From Hyphomicrobiales bacterium (GTDB taxonomy: Bacteria > Pseudomonadota > Alphaproteobacteria > Rhizobiales > Rhizobiaceae), in assembly GCA_900466575.1 (NCBI GenBank), contig UBMP01000006.1:62001-126000 (forward strand): a DNA stretch of 64,000 nucleotides, given 5' to 3'. The translations under genes were made by a program, and so were the position numbers. Numbering within the stretch: the first letter of the stretch is position 1; each line of letters starts with the position of its first letter. This document shows positions 1 to 9,200 of this stretch, in pieces. Below the pieces are notes generated by a model. The model was given only the letters and a program-made list of their open reading frames with translations, did not search any database and had not been told where the DNA came from.

Positions 1-887
1 TATTTTTCTGCCTCCTGAAACACCTCGTGTTCCGATCCGTTGATCGGGATCAGCTTGCCGGCCCGAAAGTAGCGCGACATCCGCTCGATTTCCGGATAGG
101 AGGCCACCCGGTCGCCTGTGGGACCGAGAACCAGGGTGGGGACCGTAATCGATTGCAGGTAGGTCGGCGAGACCACCTTGCGCGCGGCTTTCAGGCATTC
201 ATGCAGCCAGCGCCAAGTGGGTGGCCCGAGCGCCAGTTCGGGATATGTGTCGAGGATGGCCTGATTGCGCGCGAAACGTTGCGGGTCAGAGGTTACCGCA
301 TTTTCCGAGAAATTCGAATAGTCCTTGTCCTTGCGCGAGGCGCGGCCTCCCAGTCCGATCAGGCACATGACGCGAGCGACCAAACGAACGAGGCGGGGCG
401 AGGGGCTCGTGGAGGCGAGGCCCAGGAAGGGGGCGGAAACCACAATCCGCTCCACCCGGTTGGCGATCCGCCGGGCGCTGGCCAAGGCAATGAGGCCGCC
501 GGTCGAATGGCCGACCAGAAAGAAGGGGAGCTTGGCGTCCGGCAGCACGATCTGCTCGAAGAAGGCATCCAGATCCCTCTGGTAGTCGTCGAAGCGGCGG
601 ACATGGCCGAGCCGCCTGTTCTTGAGGAGACGCGACGAGCCACCTTGTCCGCGCAGGTCGAAGGCGGCGACCCAAAGGCCGGCGGCGGTGATGTCGGCAA
701 TCGTTTCGGCATATTTCTCGATCGTCTCGTTGCGACCCTGCACCAGCACGACCGTTCCCTTGGGTGGCGAGGCCTTGCCCTTGAAAACGGCGTAGCGCAG
801 GTCGAGCCCGTCGTGCGTCTTGAAAGTGCCGACCATATGGACCGGTGGCAGCGGGTTGTCTGGTGTGGCATGCAGGAAATCGGTCAT
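1..887 (-). CDS. Alpha/beta hydrolase (lysophospholipase-like), C-terminus cut by window edge
   Basis: This is a serine hydrolase of the lysophospholipase/monoglyceride-lipase type (Hydrolase_4), probably cytoplasmic because no signal peptide is visible. The 295 codons present read [10 protein letters not shown] at the start. The nucleophile elbow GHSTGG is at residues 126-131 (Ser128), and the likely Asp259 (PTGDRV) and His287 (GSEHEV) complete the triad. The protein is therefore almost full length, and the reading frame runs off the left edge just after the His. The start was chosen at the ATG preceded by GAGAGC. It diverges from hsp20. The true substrate cannot be read from sequence. The family and triad are secure; PldB-like lipid hydrolysis is inference. 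Confidence 0.85.
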   Translation of the reverse strand, partial: MTDFLHATPDNPLPPVHMVGTFKTHDGLDLRYAVFKGKASPPKGTVVLVQGRNETIEKYAETIADITAAGLWVAAFDLRGQGGSSRLLKNRRLGHVRRFDDYQRDLDAFFEQIVLPDAKLPFFLVGHSTGGLIALASARRIANRVERIVVSAPFLGLASTSPSPRLVRLVARVMCLIGLGGRASRKDKDYSNFSENAVTSDPQRFARNQAILDTYPELALGPPTWRWLHECLKAARKVVSPTYLQSITVPTLVLGPTGDRVASYPEIERMSRYFRAGKLIPINGSEHEVFQEAEK

Positions 888-904
888 CGCGCTCTCGATT
901 CAGG

Positions 905-952
905 TAGAGCGTTTCCGGCGAAACCGGTTCCCACTTCCGCGCGAATTGCTCC
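905..952. repeat. Short palindromic intergenic repeat (rhizobial type)
   Basis: The segment begins TAGAGCG, ends with AATTGCTCC, and contains CCGG-CGAAA-CCGG followed by TTCCCACTT. Its ends are imperfectly inverted (GAGCGTTT against AATTGCTC). From memory, elements with a GAGC...ACCGGTTCCCACTT core and inverted GAGC/GCTC ends recur between genes in Rhizobiales. Only one copy was noticed here, so the repeat status rests on recall rather than on a second copy. Confidence 0.4.
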
Positions 953-968
953 AATCTTCTCTTCACCT

Positions 969-996
969 CTTGAAGCGCAAAAATCAATTCCCATCT
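969..996 (+). promoter_or_regulatory. Sigma-32 (RpoH)-like promoter of hsp20
   Basis: CTTGAA at 969-974 and CCCATCT at 990-996 are separated by 15 bases. This matches the classical sigma-32 pattern (CTTGAA, 13-17 bases, CCCAT). The predicted transcription start is about 1002-1005, exactly where the first leader hairpin begins. The match is seen in the sequence; use by RpoH is inferred from the downstream heat-shock gene. Confidence 0.65.
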
Positions 997-1004
997 GTTT
1001 CTCC

Positions 1005-1103
1005 GAAGACGCCAAACGGGTCTTCTTACACCGTCTCCCGTCGCCTGGAATGGGGCGTGAGGCATTGAAAACATTGACTGACGTCGCTTCTCAGGAGGAC
1101 ATC
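1005..1103 (+). promoter_or_regulatory. ROSE-like RNA thermometer in the hsp20 leader
   Basis: Three hairpins precede the start codon. The first pairs GAAGAC (1005-1010) with GTCTTC (1020-1025). The second pairs CGCC (1042-1045) with GGCG (1054-1057). The last runs 1080-1103 and ends at the base before the ATG. In it TCGCT (1084-1088) pairs with the Shine-Dalgarno AGGA bases with one bulged G (1086), the UYGCU hallmark of ROSE elements in rhizobial small heat-shock genes. The outer bases GA.G (1080-1083) pair with C.TC (1100-1103). Melting on heating would expose the AGGAGGA ribosome site. Confidence 0.7.
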
Positions 1104-1568
1104 ATGCGTCACATCGACTACTCTCCCCTTTATCGCTCCACCGTCGGCTTCGACCGCCTTTTCAACATGCTTGACGGCGTCGGCCAGCCCGACCAGTCGC
1201 AGAGCTATCCGCCCTACAATATCGAGCGGACGGGCGAGAATGCCTATCGCATCACCATGGCCGTTGCCGGCTTCGACGAAAGCGAACTTTCCATCGAAGC
1301 GCGCGAACATGCGCTGACCGTGAAGGGTGAAAAATCCGCCGAAACCGATAAGGATGTCGACTATCTTTATCGCGGCATCGCCAAGCGCGCCTTCGAGCGC
1401 CGCTTCCAGCTTGCCGACTATGTCGAAGTGCGTGGTGCCTCGCTGAAGAACGGCCTGCTCCACATCGACCTCGTGCGCGAAATTCCTGAAACGATGAAGC
1501 CGCGCCGCATCGATATCGTCGCCTCGAAGAGCGAAGCTCCCAAGGCGATCGAAGGCCAGCTCAACTAA
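1104..1568 (+). CDS. Small heat-shock protein, Hsp20 (IbpA-like)
   Basis: This ATP-independent holdase chaperone forms oligomers that keep unfolded proteins soluble for DnaK/ClpB. The product is 154 residues, usual for class A rhizobial sHsps. The alpha-crystallin domain covers about residues 40-135 and carries the conserved A-x-L-x-N-G-L-L stretch at 112-119. A short C-terminal extension holds an I-x-I motif (IDI, 136-138) that would dock a neighbouring subunit. The ATG at 1104 was chosen because AGGAGGA lies five bases upstream and the leader hairpin abuts it; the open frame continues far upstream without meaning. Heat control through the RpoH-like promoter and ROSE-like leader is inferred. 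Confidence 0.93.
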   Translation: MRHIDYSPLYRSTVGFDRLFNMLDGVGQPDQSQSYPPYNIERTGENAYRITMAVAGFDESELSIEAREHALTVKGEKSAETDKDVDYLYRGIAKRAFERRFQLADYVEVRGASLKNGLLHIDLVREIPETMKPRRIDIVASKSEAPKAIEGQLN

Positions 1569-1608
1569 GCTGGCTTAATTCCGAACATACTCCTCCGGTT
1601 TGATTGGA

Positions 1609-1645
1609 AGAGGCCCCCGGTTTCCCTGCCGGGGGTCTTTTCTTG
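1609..1645 (+). terminator. Rho-independent terminator of hsp20
   Basis: CCCCCGG (1614-1620) pairs with CCGGGGG (1629-1635) around an 8-base loop, followed by TCTTTTCTT. It lies 40 bases after the hsp20 stop and just before the converging DoxX gene ends. Confidence 0.8.
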
Positions 1646-1652
1646 TTCGGGG

Positions 1653-2234
1653 TCAGGCCATGCGAGGCTGCTGCTGTACAAGGCGTGCGAGGAGGGTATC
1701 CAGCGAGATCGCGCCACCGCCCTTGAGTGCCAGGTAGACCAACGGCACGCTCCAGAGCAGGCGCTGGTCGGTAATGAGGCTGTCGGGGAAGCGGTCGAAG
1801 AGCGCGCCGATGGTCTGGGCATCCGCCATGTGGCCGAAGATGTCGGTCAGCGTCTGGACGATGACGAAGCCGATCATGCCGACGGCTGCCACGCGGGTGA
1901 AGAGACCGACCACGACCAGTGCGGGCAAGATGAGTTCCATATAGGTGCCGAGCGGTACAATGATCTTCCAGGGGAAGAAGGGGAGCGCCGACACATCGCC
2001 GCTGACCGCATCCATCGCCTTCGGCGCGATCTGGTAGTAGGCGCCGTCCTGAATCTGAAAGAAGCCGGCAAAGCCTTCGCCGACCTTCGTGCCGAAGGAG
2101 TTCAGGAAGTAGAAATAGAGCACGGCGAAGAAGACGAAGCGGGTGAAGAGGCCGAGAAACCAGCCCTCCGTCAGCTTCTCCGCAAGGCCGAAGATCCCAT
2201 CGTGCAATTGTTTGATCTTCAATAGAAAATTCAT
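1653..2234 (-). CDS. DoxX-family membrane protein of the bufferin operon
   Basis: This is a 193-residue inner-membrane protein of the DoxX/DoxD family. Four hydrophobic segments are visible at about residues 29-46, 95-112, 115-132 and 158-172. DoxX proteins are often the last gene of bufferin (buf) operons, where their role is unclear; links to thiol or copper redox balance have been proposed. Here it begins one base after the DUF2063 gene ends, so it is very likely cotranscribed and translationally coupled. The start is the ATG reading MNFLLKIKQL; the upstream open frame is a shadow of the previous gene. The family call is firm; the function is inferred from context. Confidence 0.85.
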   Translation of the reverse strand: MNFLLKIKQLHDGIFGLAEKLTEGWFLGLFTRFVFFAVLYFYFLNSFGTKVGEGFAGFFQIQDGAYYQIAPKAMDAVSGDVSALPFFPWKIIVPLGTYMELILPALVVVGLFTRVAAVGMIGFVIVQTLTDIFGHMADAQTIGALFDRFPDSLITDQRLLWSVPLVYLALKGGGAISLDTLLARLVQQQPRMA

Positions 2235-2235
2235 A

Positions 2236-3021
2236 TCACGCAACCTCCATCCCCTCAAACAGGACCTTTGAAAAAGCGCCTGCCTCGATGATTGCCGAAA
2301 TTGCGGCGGGCAGGTTGAAATCCGAATCGGCGGATAGGGCGGCACCTGCCGCGTCGCCGAGCGTTTTGCCTGCAATCAGCAAGCCGACGAAATCCGCGCC
2401 GCCCTTGGGCAGATGGCGGATCTGTGGATCGTAGGCTGGGCGGGTGATCAGGCCGTCTTCCTCGATAAAGGGGTCAAAATCGTCCAGCGGTTGGCCGGCA
2501 CGGTCTCGCGCCATGATCGTCACCGCGGCGTGCTTGCCGCGAAAGAGCCGCGTCGCGGGATGGGCGGCGAAGGTGAGACCGGCAAGCTGTTCGGGGGCGA
2601 CGCGTTGCAGGACCGTGCCGGCCAGCGGGGCGGCGTCGGCGGCGTGGAAGCTGTCGAGCCAGAGCCGTTCAAGCCAGGCGACATCGGGCAGGAAAGGCAG
2701 GTCTGCCGCCGGCTCGAACTGGTCCACAAAGGCTGGAAAGGTGGCGCCATATTCAAAGAGGAGGCGCGAGGTCGGCGGATGATCCTGCACGTAGAGCCGG
2801 GCCATGGCGCGGAAAAACTCCTCCCCGACGAGGTTCTGGATGGTCGGGAAGATTTCGGAAAGCGCGTTGACGAGGCTGACCGCCACGTTGTTGCGATAGA
2901 TGCCGAAGCGTTTGCCGGCCGGTCTGCCCTCCGGTGTCACGAGGCCATCCGGCACGTCGCGATCCGGATCGAGAAGGGCGGCGGCAAAGGCCTGTTGCCG
3001 GGATGACGGGGCATCAGCCAT
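2236..3021 (-). CDS. bufC: DUF2063 protein, HvfC/BufC-type partner of the MNIO enzyme
   Basis: The 261-residue soluble protein has the HvfC/BufC N-terminal domain (DUF2063) over roughly residues 8-100, with [17 protein letters not shown] as its recognisable core. The rest matches the variable C-terminal half of these proteins. In MNIO systems this partner binds the precursor leader and helps the DUF692 enzyme modify cysteines; that role is from knowledge of the family. Its ATG overlaps the end of the DUF692 gene by eight bases, which supports the chosen start and translational coupling. The older label putative DNA-binding protein is not supported by anything I see. Confidence 0.85.
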   Translation of the reverse strand: MADAPSSRQQAFAAALLDPDRDVPDGLVTPEGRPAGKRFGIYRNNVAVSLVNALSEIFPTIQNLVGEEFFRAMARLYVQDHPPTSRLLFEYGATFPAFVDQFEPAADLPFLPDVAWLERLWLDSFHAADAAPLAGTVLQRVAPEQLAGLTFAAHPATRLFRGKHAAVTIMARDRAGQPLDDFDPFIEEDGLITRPAYDPQIRHLPKGGADFVGLLIAGKTLGDAAGAALSADSDFNLPAAISAIIEAGAFSKVLFEGMEVA

Positions 3022-3913
3022 GGCGTGCGCCCATGAGATAGGTGCTGGCGTGGCGGGCCAGGATCGCGTCGGCGGCCTGCGCCTCTCGCCGGAGCACCGG
3101 CCATTCGGGAACGTCATTGTCCCATTCGATGAGGGTCGGCAGCGGACCGGTCTGGCTGATGACGATATTGTAGAGATGCCAGACCTCGTCATCCACCGGG
3201 CGGTCGTGGGCATCGATCAGCAGGCGCGCGCCGTCCTCGTCTTCGTCTTCCGCATGGCCTGCAAGGTGGATTTCCTCCACGAGTTCGAGCGGGAAATCGT
3301 GCAGATAGGTGAGCGGCTTGAAGCGGTTGTTGACGGATGAGACGAGAACGTTGTTCACGTCGAGCAGCAGACCGCAGCCGGTGCGGCGGGCGATCTCGCG
3401 AATGAAGTCCGTTTCGCTCATGGTCGAGCGCTCGAAGAGGGCGTAGGTCGAGGGATTTTCGAGCAGGATCTTTCGGCCGATCGCCAACTGCACACTATCT
3501 ATGTGATCGCAGACGCGGTCGAGTGTCTCGCGATCGTAGGGAACCGGCAGAAGATCGTTGAAATAGCTGTCGTCATGCGTCGACCAGGCTAGGTGCTCGG
3601 ACACCTGTTCGGGCTCGTAGCGCTCGACGACGGCCTTGAGACGCGAAAGGTGCATGGCGTCGAGCCCTTTCTCCGAGCCGATCGAGAGACCGACGCCATG
3701 CACAGAGAGCGGAAAATGCTCCCGCATGCGGTTCAGCAGGCGATGCGGGTGACCGCCAGCCCCCATGTAGTTCTCCGCATGCACTTCCAGGAAACCGATC
3801 CGGTAGCCGTCCGCGAGGATCGCGTCGGCATGGACGGATTTGAAGCCGGCGCCAGCGCGAGCGGGCAACGTCTTGCCGTTTCGGGCAGGGTGGCCGAGAG
3901 CTTCCGGTTTCAT
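3014..3913 (-). CDS. bufB: DUF692 multinuclear non-heme iron oxidase (MNIO), BufB-type
   Basis: The enzyme is 299 residues, a TIM-barrel DUF692 protein that uses iron ions to convert cysteines of a precursor peptide into oxidised heterocycles. The typical metal-binding motifs follow in order: [11 protein letters not shown] (41-51), [10 protein letters not shown] (70-79), SEHLAWS (105-111), LLENPSTY (150-157), LLLDVNN (182-188), EIHLAGH (214-220), DAHDRPV (234-240) and LIEWDND (261-267). The conserved His, Glu, Asp and Asn residues are all present, so it should be active. It lies between the precursor gene and the DUF2063 partner on the same strand. Assignment to bufferin synthesis rests on this neighbourhood. 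Confidence 0.9.
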   Translation of the reverse strand: MKPEALGHPARNGKTLPARAGAGFKSVHADAILADGYRIGFLEVHAENYMGAGGHPHRLLNRMREHFPLSVHGVGLSIGSEKGLDAMHLSRLKAVVERYEPEQVSEHLAWSTHDDSYFNDLLPVPYDRETLDRVCDHIDSVQLAIGRKILLENPSTYALFERSTMSETDFIREIARRTGCGLLLDVNNVLVSSVNNRFKPLTYLHDFPLELVEEIHLAGHAEDEDEDGARLLIDAHDRPVDDEVWHLYNIVISQTGPLPTLIEWDNDVPEWPVLRREAQAADAILARHASTYLMGARHG

Positions 3914-4112
3914 GACATTCTTCCTTCAAATGAAATTGGTCATAAAAATGCGACGCCCCAGCCGAGGGTAGCCCGGACGCCGGATTCAAAGGTCAATGCC
4001 ACGCCTCTTCTTGTCCGGGTTCGGAACCGCGGACGGCTGAGGCATCGACACAGGTCTGGTTGTCCGGGCTTCAGACGCTGCAATAAGCGTCTGCCGCTCT
4101 CTCAGGCTGCTC

Positions 4113-4424
4113 TCAGGCCGGCAGATCTCGCTTCAGGGCTTCCAGCGAGCCCTTGCGGTCGCCCGGGAGCTTCATCGTCATGCAGGTGCCCTTGGCGACA
4201 TATTTCCAGGAGTTGCCTTGATAATCGACTTTGGATGTGCCGGCGCAGGTCGTGCCGGGGCCAGCGGCACAGTCGTTCTTGCCGGCCATTGCGACGCCGA
4301 AGCACTTTTCCTTGGCGTCATCGGCTGCAGCCGGGGTGACGGACGAGACAAAGGTCGTGGCGGAAACGGCCATCATGAGGGCGCTGGCTACTGCAGATGC
4401 GCCAATTACAGTCTTGGTGGACAT
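4113..4424 (-). CDS. bufA: DUF2282 bufferin precursor peptide, secreted
   Basis: This 103-residue precursor has a cleavable signal (hydrophobic stretch about residues 7-28, likely cut after PAAA at 31-34). The mature part has four cysteines at 41, 52, 60 and 81, in the bufferin pattern [27 protein letters not shown]. Known bufferins are ribosomally made, MNIO-modified periplasmic peptides that bind copper, with the two central cysteines becoming thiooxazoles and the outer two a disulfide; that chemistry is from the family, not visible here. GAGGAG lies eight bases before the ATG. A short inverted repeat (CGTTTA/TAAACG, 4538-4557) sits upstream and might be regulatory. It is the first gene of the operon. 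Confidence 0.9.
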   Translation of the reverse strand: MSTKTVIGASAVASALMMAVSATTFVSSVTPAAADDAKEKCFGVAMAGKNDCAAGPGTTCAGTSKVDYQGNSWKYVAKGTCMTMKLPGDRKGSLEALKRDLPA

Positions 4425-4627
4425 TATGGATCTCCTCAAATTGTTGGGTTCGACGAGGTTGAAATTCCCGCCGCCGGGCCGCTCTGGTCCGGTGAAAAGA
4501 AGCTCGCACATTTCATCTTAAAATGGAAATCAAGCCGCGTTTACCCAGCGATAAACGGCGTGTGATCGCGGCGTGACACATACGTCATCAACAGCGCGTC
4601 TGGCGTGAAGCCTCCGTGATCTCGAGG

Positions 4628-5680
4628 TTACCCAAGAAGCGCGATAAAGCAATCCACGTCCGAAACGTCCGTGGCAAAAGCGGTCACGAGGCGGACAAGC
4701 GTCTCATCGGGTGCCATCGTGTCATGCAGATGCTCGGGAATCTCATGCCAGTCGTAGAACTGGGCGCCGGCGTCCCGCAGGCGCTGTGCGGCATCGTTGC
4801 GCAAGATGGCGAAAACTTCGTTGGCATTCGTTTCCCAGGCGGCGCGGGCATGGGCGCTCGCCGCAATGCCGGCGCGCAGGCGATCGGCCATGGCATTGGC
4901 ATGAGACGCGAGTTCGAGCCAGAGCCCGTCCTCGAAATACGCTTCGAACTGGGCGGCGACGAAGCGCGTCTTGGAGAAGAGTTGGGCCGACTGCTTCCGG
5001 ATGAAGGGCAATTGGCGGGCCTGCTCCGGGTTCATGAAGACGATGGCTTCGGCGCACCAGCAGCCGTTCTTCGTTGCGCCGAAGGAGAGGATATCGACGC
5101 CGCGTTTCCATGTCATTTCGGCTGGCGAGACATCAAGCGCCGTCAGCGCATTGGCGAAGCGCGCGCCATCCATATGAAGCGGGATGTCGTGGCTCTTGGC
5201 GATGCCGGCGATGCGCTCGATTTCTTCCAGAGAATAAAGCGTGCCCGACTCGGTCGATTGGGTCACTGTGACCGCCATTGGCTGACCGGCATGAATGAAG
5301 GCGGGGGGCACGGCGCGGATGCCGCGCTCGAGGCTCAATGGATCGATTTTGCCATCCTTGCCGGCGATCGGCGAAAGGCGGGCGGCGCTGGAAAAGAAGC
5401 CCGGCGCGCCGCACTCGTCGCAGAAGACATGCGCGCTGTCATGGCAGAAGATGACACCGCCGGGCTTGCCGACGCTCGCCAGCGCCAGCGAGTTGGCGGC
5501 CGTCCCCGTCGAGACAAAGAAGACTGCGACCTCACGTTCGAAGATCTCGTTGAAGGTCTGCTCGACCTTTTTGTCGAGTGCGGATGTGCCATAGGCTGAG
5601 GCAAACCCACCGGCTTCGGTCGTCAGCCGCTGAGCAATTTTCGGATGGGCGCCAGCCCAGTTATCGGAGGCAAAAAACAT
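4628..5680 (-). CDS. ltaE: Low-specificity L-threonine aldolase
   Basis: This PLP enzyme of the fold-type I beta-eliminating lyase group cleaves threonine and allo-threonine to glycine and acetaldehyde in the cytoplasm. The 350 residues include FFVSTGTAAN (54-63), which holds the cofactor phosphate, HMDGAR (169-174), and the Schiff-base lysine Lys204 in SFGATKNG. Length and motifs fit the family. It is monocistronic by position, diverging from gltB across a 535-base region. The alternative beta-hydroxyaspartate or phenylserine aldolase activity cannot be excluded, because these families share the fold. Confidence 0.9.
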   Translation of the reverse strand: MFFASDNWAGAHPKIAQRLTTEAGGFASAYGTSALDKKVEQTFNEIFEREVAVFFVSTGTAANSLALASVGKPGGVIFCHDSAHVFCDECGAPGFFSSAARLSPIAGKDGKIDPLSLERGIRAVPPAFIHAGQPMAVTVTQSTESGTLYSLEEIERIAGIAKSHDIPLHMDGARFANALTALDVSPAEMTWKRGVDILSFGATKNGCWCAEAIVFMNPEQARQLPFIRKQSAQLFSKTRFVAAQFEAYFEDGLWLELASHANAMADRLRAGIAASAHARAAWETNANEVFAILRNDAAQRLRDAGAQFYDWHEIPEHLHDTMAPDETLVRLVTAFATDVSDVDCFIALLG

Positions 5681-6215
5681 CGTGAAATCCGGCCGCGTTC
5701 GTGTCTTGTAAACGAGAAGGATCGGACCTTAATCAAATACCTCCGGCGCGACCACCGGTGGGCGCGATAAACCGAGAAATTTGACCATTTGGTAATAATC
5801 CGAGCTTTTGCGCGAGGCTTCCGAAATTTAATTGCGCAGGTTTATAATTTTGCGAAATCTTGTGCAGGGTTACGTTAATATTTTGCCTCAAGGCCCTTGC
5901 AGCTTCGGCGTGTTTCTGGCATAGAACGAATGAAATAGGACAGGTTTGCTGTCCTATTTCGGTCTTGAAGGACCGAAGACGCGGCAATAATGCTGGAAAC
6001 GGCGACAATCCGCGCTATAGTCCGATCGTCACTTGCGGATGCTAAACGTCCGCCGAAGGGCATCAATCAAGGCATGAGAATTCCCCGCTTCCTGCGTCGG
6101 ACGACGAGGCAGGCAAGGCTGAGGGATGCTCGCATGAGGACTTGCGGCGAATTGCTGCGATACGGGAATGAACAGGAGCGTCCGCGCGTGCGGACCAGTT
6201 TTTGGAGGAAGGACG
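5681..6215. other. Long divergent intergenic region between ltaE and gltB
   Basis: This 535-base stretch has no convincing gene; the short open frames have no family resemblance or ribosome sites. It is locally AT-rich (about 5770-5890). It must hold promoters for ltaE and gltB. Its most striking content is a pair of overlapping inverted repeats at 5932-5977, listed separately. The gltB leader from there to 6215 is about 240 bases, long enough for leader-based control. Confidence 0.7.
5932..5977. promoter_or_regulatory. Two overlapping perfect inverted repeats upstream of gltB
   Basis: GAAATAGGACAG (5932-5943) is perfectly inverted as CTGTCCTATTTC (5949-5960) around a five-base loop. The last three bases overlap a second dyad, TTCGGTC (5958-5964) with GACCGAA (5971-5977) around six bases. 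The first is symmetric enough to be a dimeric regulator operator. As RNA the two stems would compete for 5958-5960. No T-run follows, so a simple terminator is unlikely. Confidence 0.55.
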
Positions 6216-9200
6216 ATGACGGATTTGTCGCCATCTCAGGTCATGGGTGTTGAAATCGCGGCTGGTGAGACCACGGCCACGAAAACCCGCGCCTTCGCTC
6301 GAAAACTCCCCGACGCACAAGGGCTCTACGACCCGAAGAACGAGCATGACGCCTGCGGCGTTGGCTTCGTCGCGCATATGAAGGGTGTGAAGTCGCATCA
6401 GATCGTCAAGGATGGCCTGTTCATCCTGGAAAACCTGACGCATCGCGGTGCGGTCGGGGCAGACCCGCTGATGGGCGACGGCGCGGGCATTCTCGTGCAA
6501 ATCCCGGATCGCTTTTTCCGTGAGGAGATGGCGCTGCAGGGCGTCACCCTGCCGAAGGCCGGCGAATATGCCGTTGGCCACATCTTCATGCCGCGCGAGG
6601 GCGACCAGGTCGCACATTTCAAGAAGGTCATCGGCGAGGTGATTGCGGAAGAGGGGCAGGTGCTTCTCGGCTTCCGCGACGTGCCGGTCGACAACTCTTC
6701 GCTTTCCAAGGCCCCCGACATCGCCGCCACCGAGCCGCACCACGTGCAGGTCTTCATCGGCATGGGTGCAGGCGTAGCGTCTGCCGTCGAATTCGAACGC
6801 AGCCTCTTCCTGCTGCGCAAGGTGATCTCCAATCGCATCTATAACGAAGGCGGCGGGCAGGAAAACCGCGACTTCTATCCGGTATCGCTGTCGTCCTCGA
6901 CCATCGTCTACAAGGGCATGTTCCTGGCCTATCAGGTCGGCGCCTATTACAAGGACCTCACCGATCCGCGTTTCGAAAGCGCGGTTGCGCTGGTGCACCA
7001 GCGCTTCTCGACCAACACCTTCCCGTCGTGGAAGCTGGCGCACCCTTACCGCATGGTCGCTCATAACGGCGAAATCAACACGCTGCGCGGCAACGTCAAC
7101 TGGATGGCGGCCCGTCAGGCTTCCGTCTCGTCGCCGCTCTTCGGCGAGGATATCTCCAAGCTCTGGCCGATCTCCTATGAAGGTCAGTCGGACACGGCCT
7201 GCTTCGACAATGCGCTCGAATTCCTCGTGCGCGGCGGCTACTCCATGGCGCATGCCGTGATGATGCTGATCCCGGAAGCATGGTCTGGCAACCAGTCCAT
7301 GTCGCCGGAACGCAAGGCGTTCTACGAATATCACGCCGCGCTCATGGAGCCGTGGGACGGCCCGGCAGCCGTTGCCTTCACCGATGGTCGCCAGATCGGC
7401 GCCACGCTCGACCGCAACGGTCTGCGTCCGGCCCGTTATATCGTCACCTCCGACGATCGCGTCATCATGGCCTCTGAAGCCGGCGTTCTGCCGGTTGACG
7501 AAGAGAAGATCGTCACCAAGTGGCGTCTGCAGCCCGGCAAGATGCTGCTGATCGACATGCAGGAAGGCCGCATCATCTCGGACGAGGAGATCAAGTCCTC
7601 GCTCGCGAACGCGCATCCCTATCGCAACTGGCTGGACAACACGCAGCTCATCCTCGAAGACCTGAAGCCGGTGGAGCCGCGCGCGCTGCGCCGCGACGTT
7701 TCGCTGCTCGATCGTCAGCAGGCCTTTGGCTACACGGTGGAAGACACGAAGATCCTGATGTCGCCCATGGCGACGACGGGTCAGGAAGCCATCGGCTCGA
7801 TGGGCACGGATACGCCGATTTCGGCCATGTCGTCGAAGTCGAAGCTGCTCTACACCTATTTCAAGCAGAACTTCGCGCAGGTCACCAACCCACCGATCGA
7901 CCCAATCCGCGAAGAGCTTGTCATGAGCCTCGTCTCCTTCATCGGGCCGCGGCCGAACATTCTCGACCACAAGGGCGCCTCCAAGGCGAAGCGCCTTGAG
8001 GTTCGCCAGCCGATCCTGACCAATGGCGATCTGGAAAAGATCCGCTCCATCGGCCACACGGAAGACCGTTTCGACACCAAGACGCTCGACTTCACCTATG
8101 AAGCCGAGATGGGTGCCGAAGGTATGCCGGCAATGATCGAGCGGCTCTGCGAACGCGCCGAAGCGGCCGTCACCAGCGGCTATAACATCATCATTCTGTC
8201 GGACCGTCAGATCGGGCCGGACCGCATCGCGATCCCGGCGCTGCTGGCGACCGCCGCCGTGCATCACCACCTGATCCGCAAGGGGCTGCGCACCTCGGTC
8301 GGTCTCGTCGTCGAATCGGGCGAGCCGCGCGAAGTGCATCACTTCTGCTGTCTGGCCGGTTATGGCGCGGAAGCCATCAACCCCTATCTCGCCTTCGATA
8401 CGCTCACCGACATGCATTCGCGCGGCGAGTTCCCGAAGGAAGTCGATGCGTCGGAAGTGGTCTATCGCTATATCAAGGCGGTCGGTAAGGGCATTCTGAA
8501 GGTCATGTCCAAGATGGGCATTTCGACCTACCAGTCCTATTGCGGCGCCCAGATCTTCGACGCCATCGGCCTCAATTCCGAGCTGGTCGAGAAGTTCTTC
8601 TTCGGTACGGCAACGACCATCGAGGGCGTTGGTCTCGAAGAGATTGCCCGCGAGACGGTCGACCGTCACGAGTCGGCCTTCGGCAACGATCCGGTTCTGG
8701 CCGGGACGCTCGATGTCGGCGGCGAATATGCCTTCCGCAAGCGTGGCGAAGGCCATGCCTGGACGCCGGATGCGATTGCCTCGCTGCAACATGCCGCGCG
8801 CGGCAACTCGCGCGACCGGTTCACCGAGTTCTCCCAGCTTGTCAACGACTCGGCGCAGAAGATGAACGCCATCCGTGGCCTCTTCACGATCAAGGATGCC
8901 GCAGCGCTCGGCCGCAAGCCGGTCGCGCTCGATGAAGTCGAGCCGGCGGTGGAAATCGTCAAGCGTTTCGCCACGGGCGCGATGTCCTTCGGCTCGATCA
9001 GCCGCGAGGCGCATACGACGCTGGCGATTGCGATGAACAAGATCGGCGGCAAGTCGAACACCGGCGAGGGCGGCGAAGAGTCCGAACGCTATCTGCCGAA
9101 GCTGGACGGTTCGCTGCCGCTCGAGCGCTCGGCGATCAAGCAGGTCGCTTCCGGTCGCTTCGGCGTGACGACCGAATATCTGGTCAATGCCGATGTGCTG

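Noticed and set aside
27-1103. A long upstream extension of the hsp20 open frame
   Set aside because: It has no similarity to sHsps, is the antisense of the hydrolase gene, and the promoter, leader and AGGAGG place the start at 1104.
5932-5977. Rho-independent terminator in the gltB leader
   Set aside because: Neither stem is followed by a T-run on either strand.
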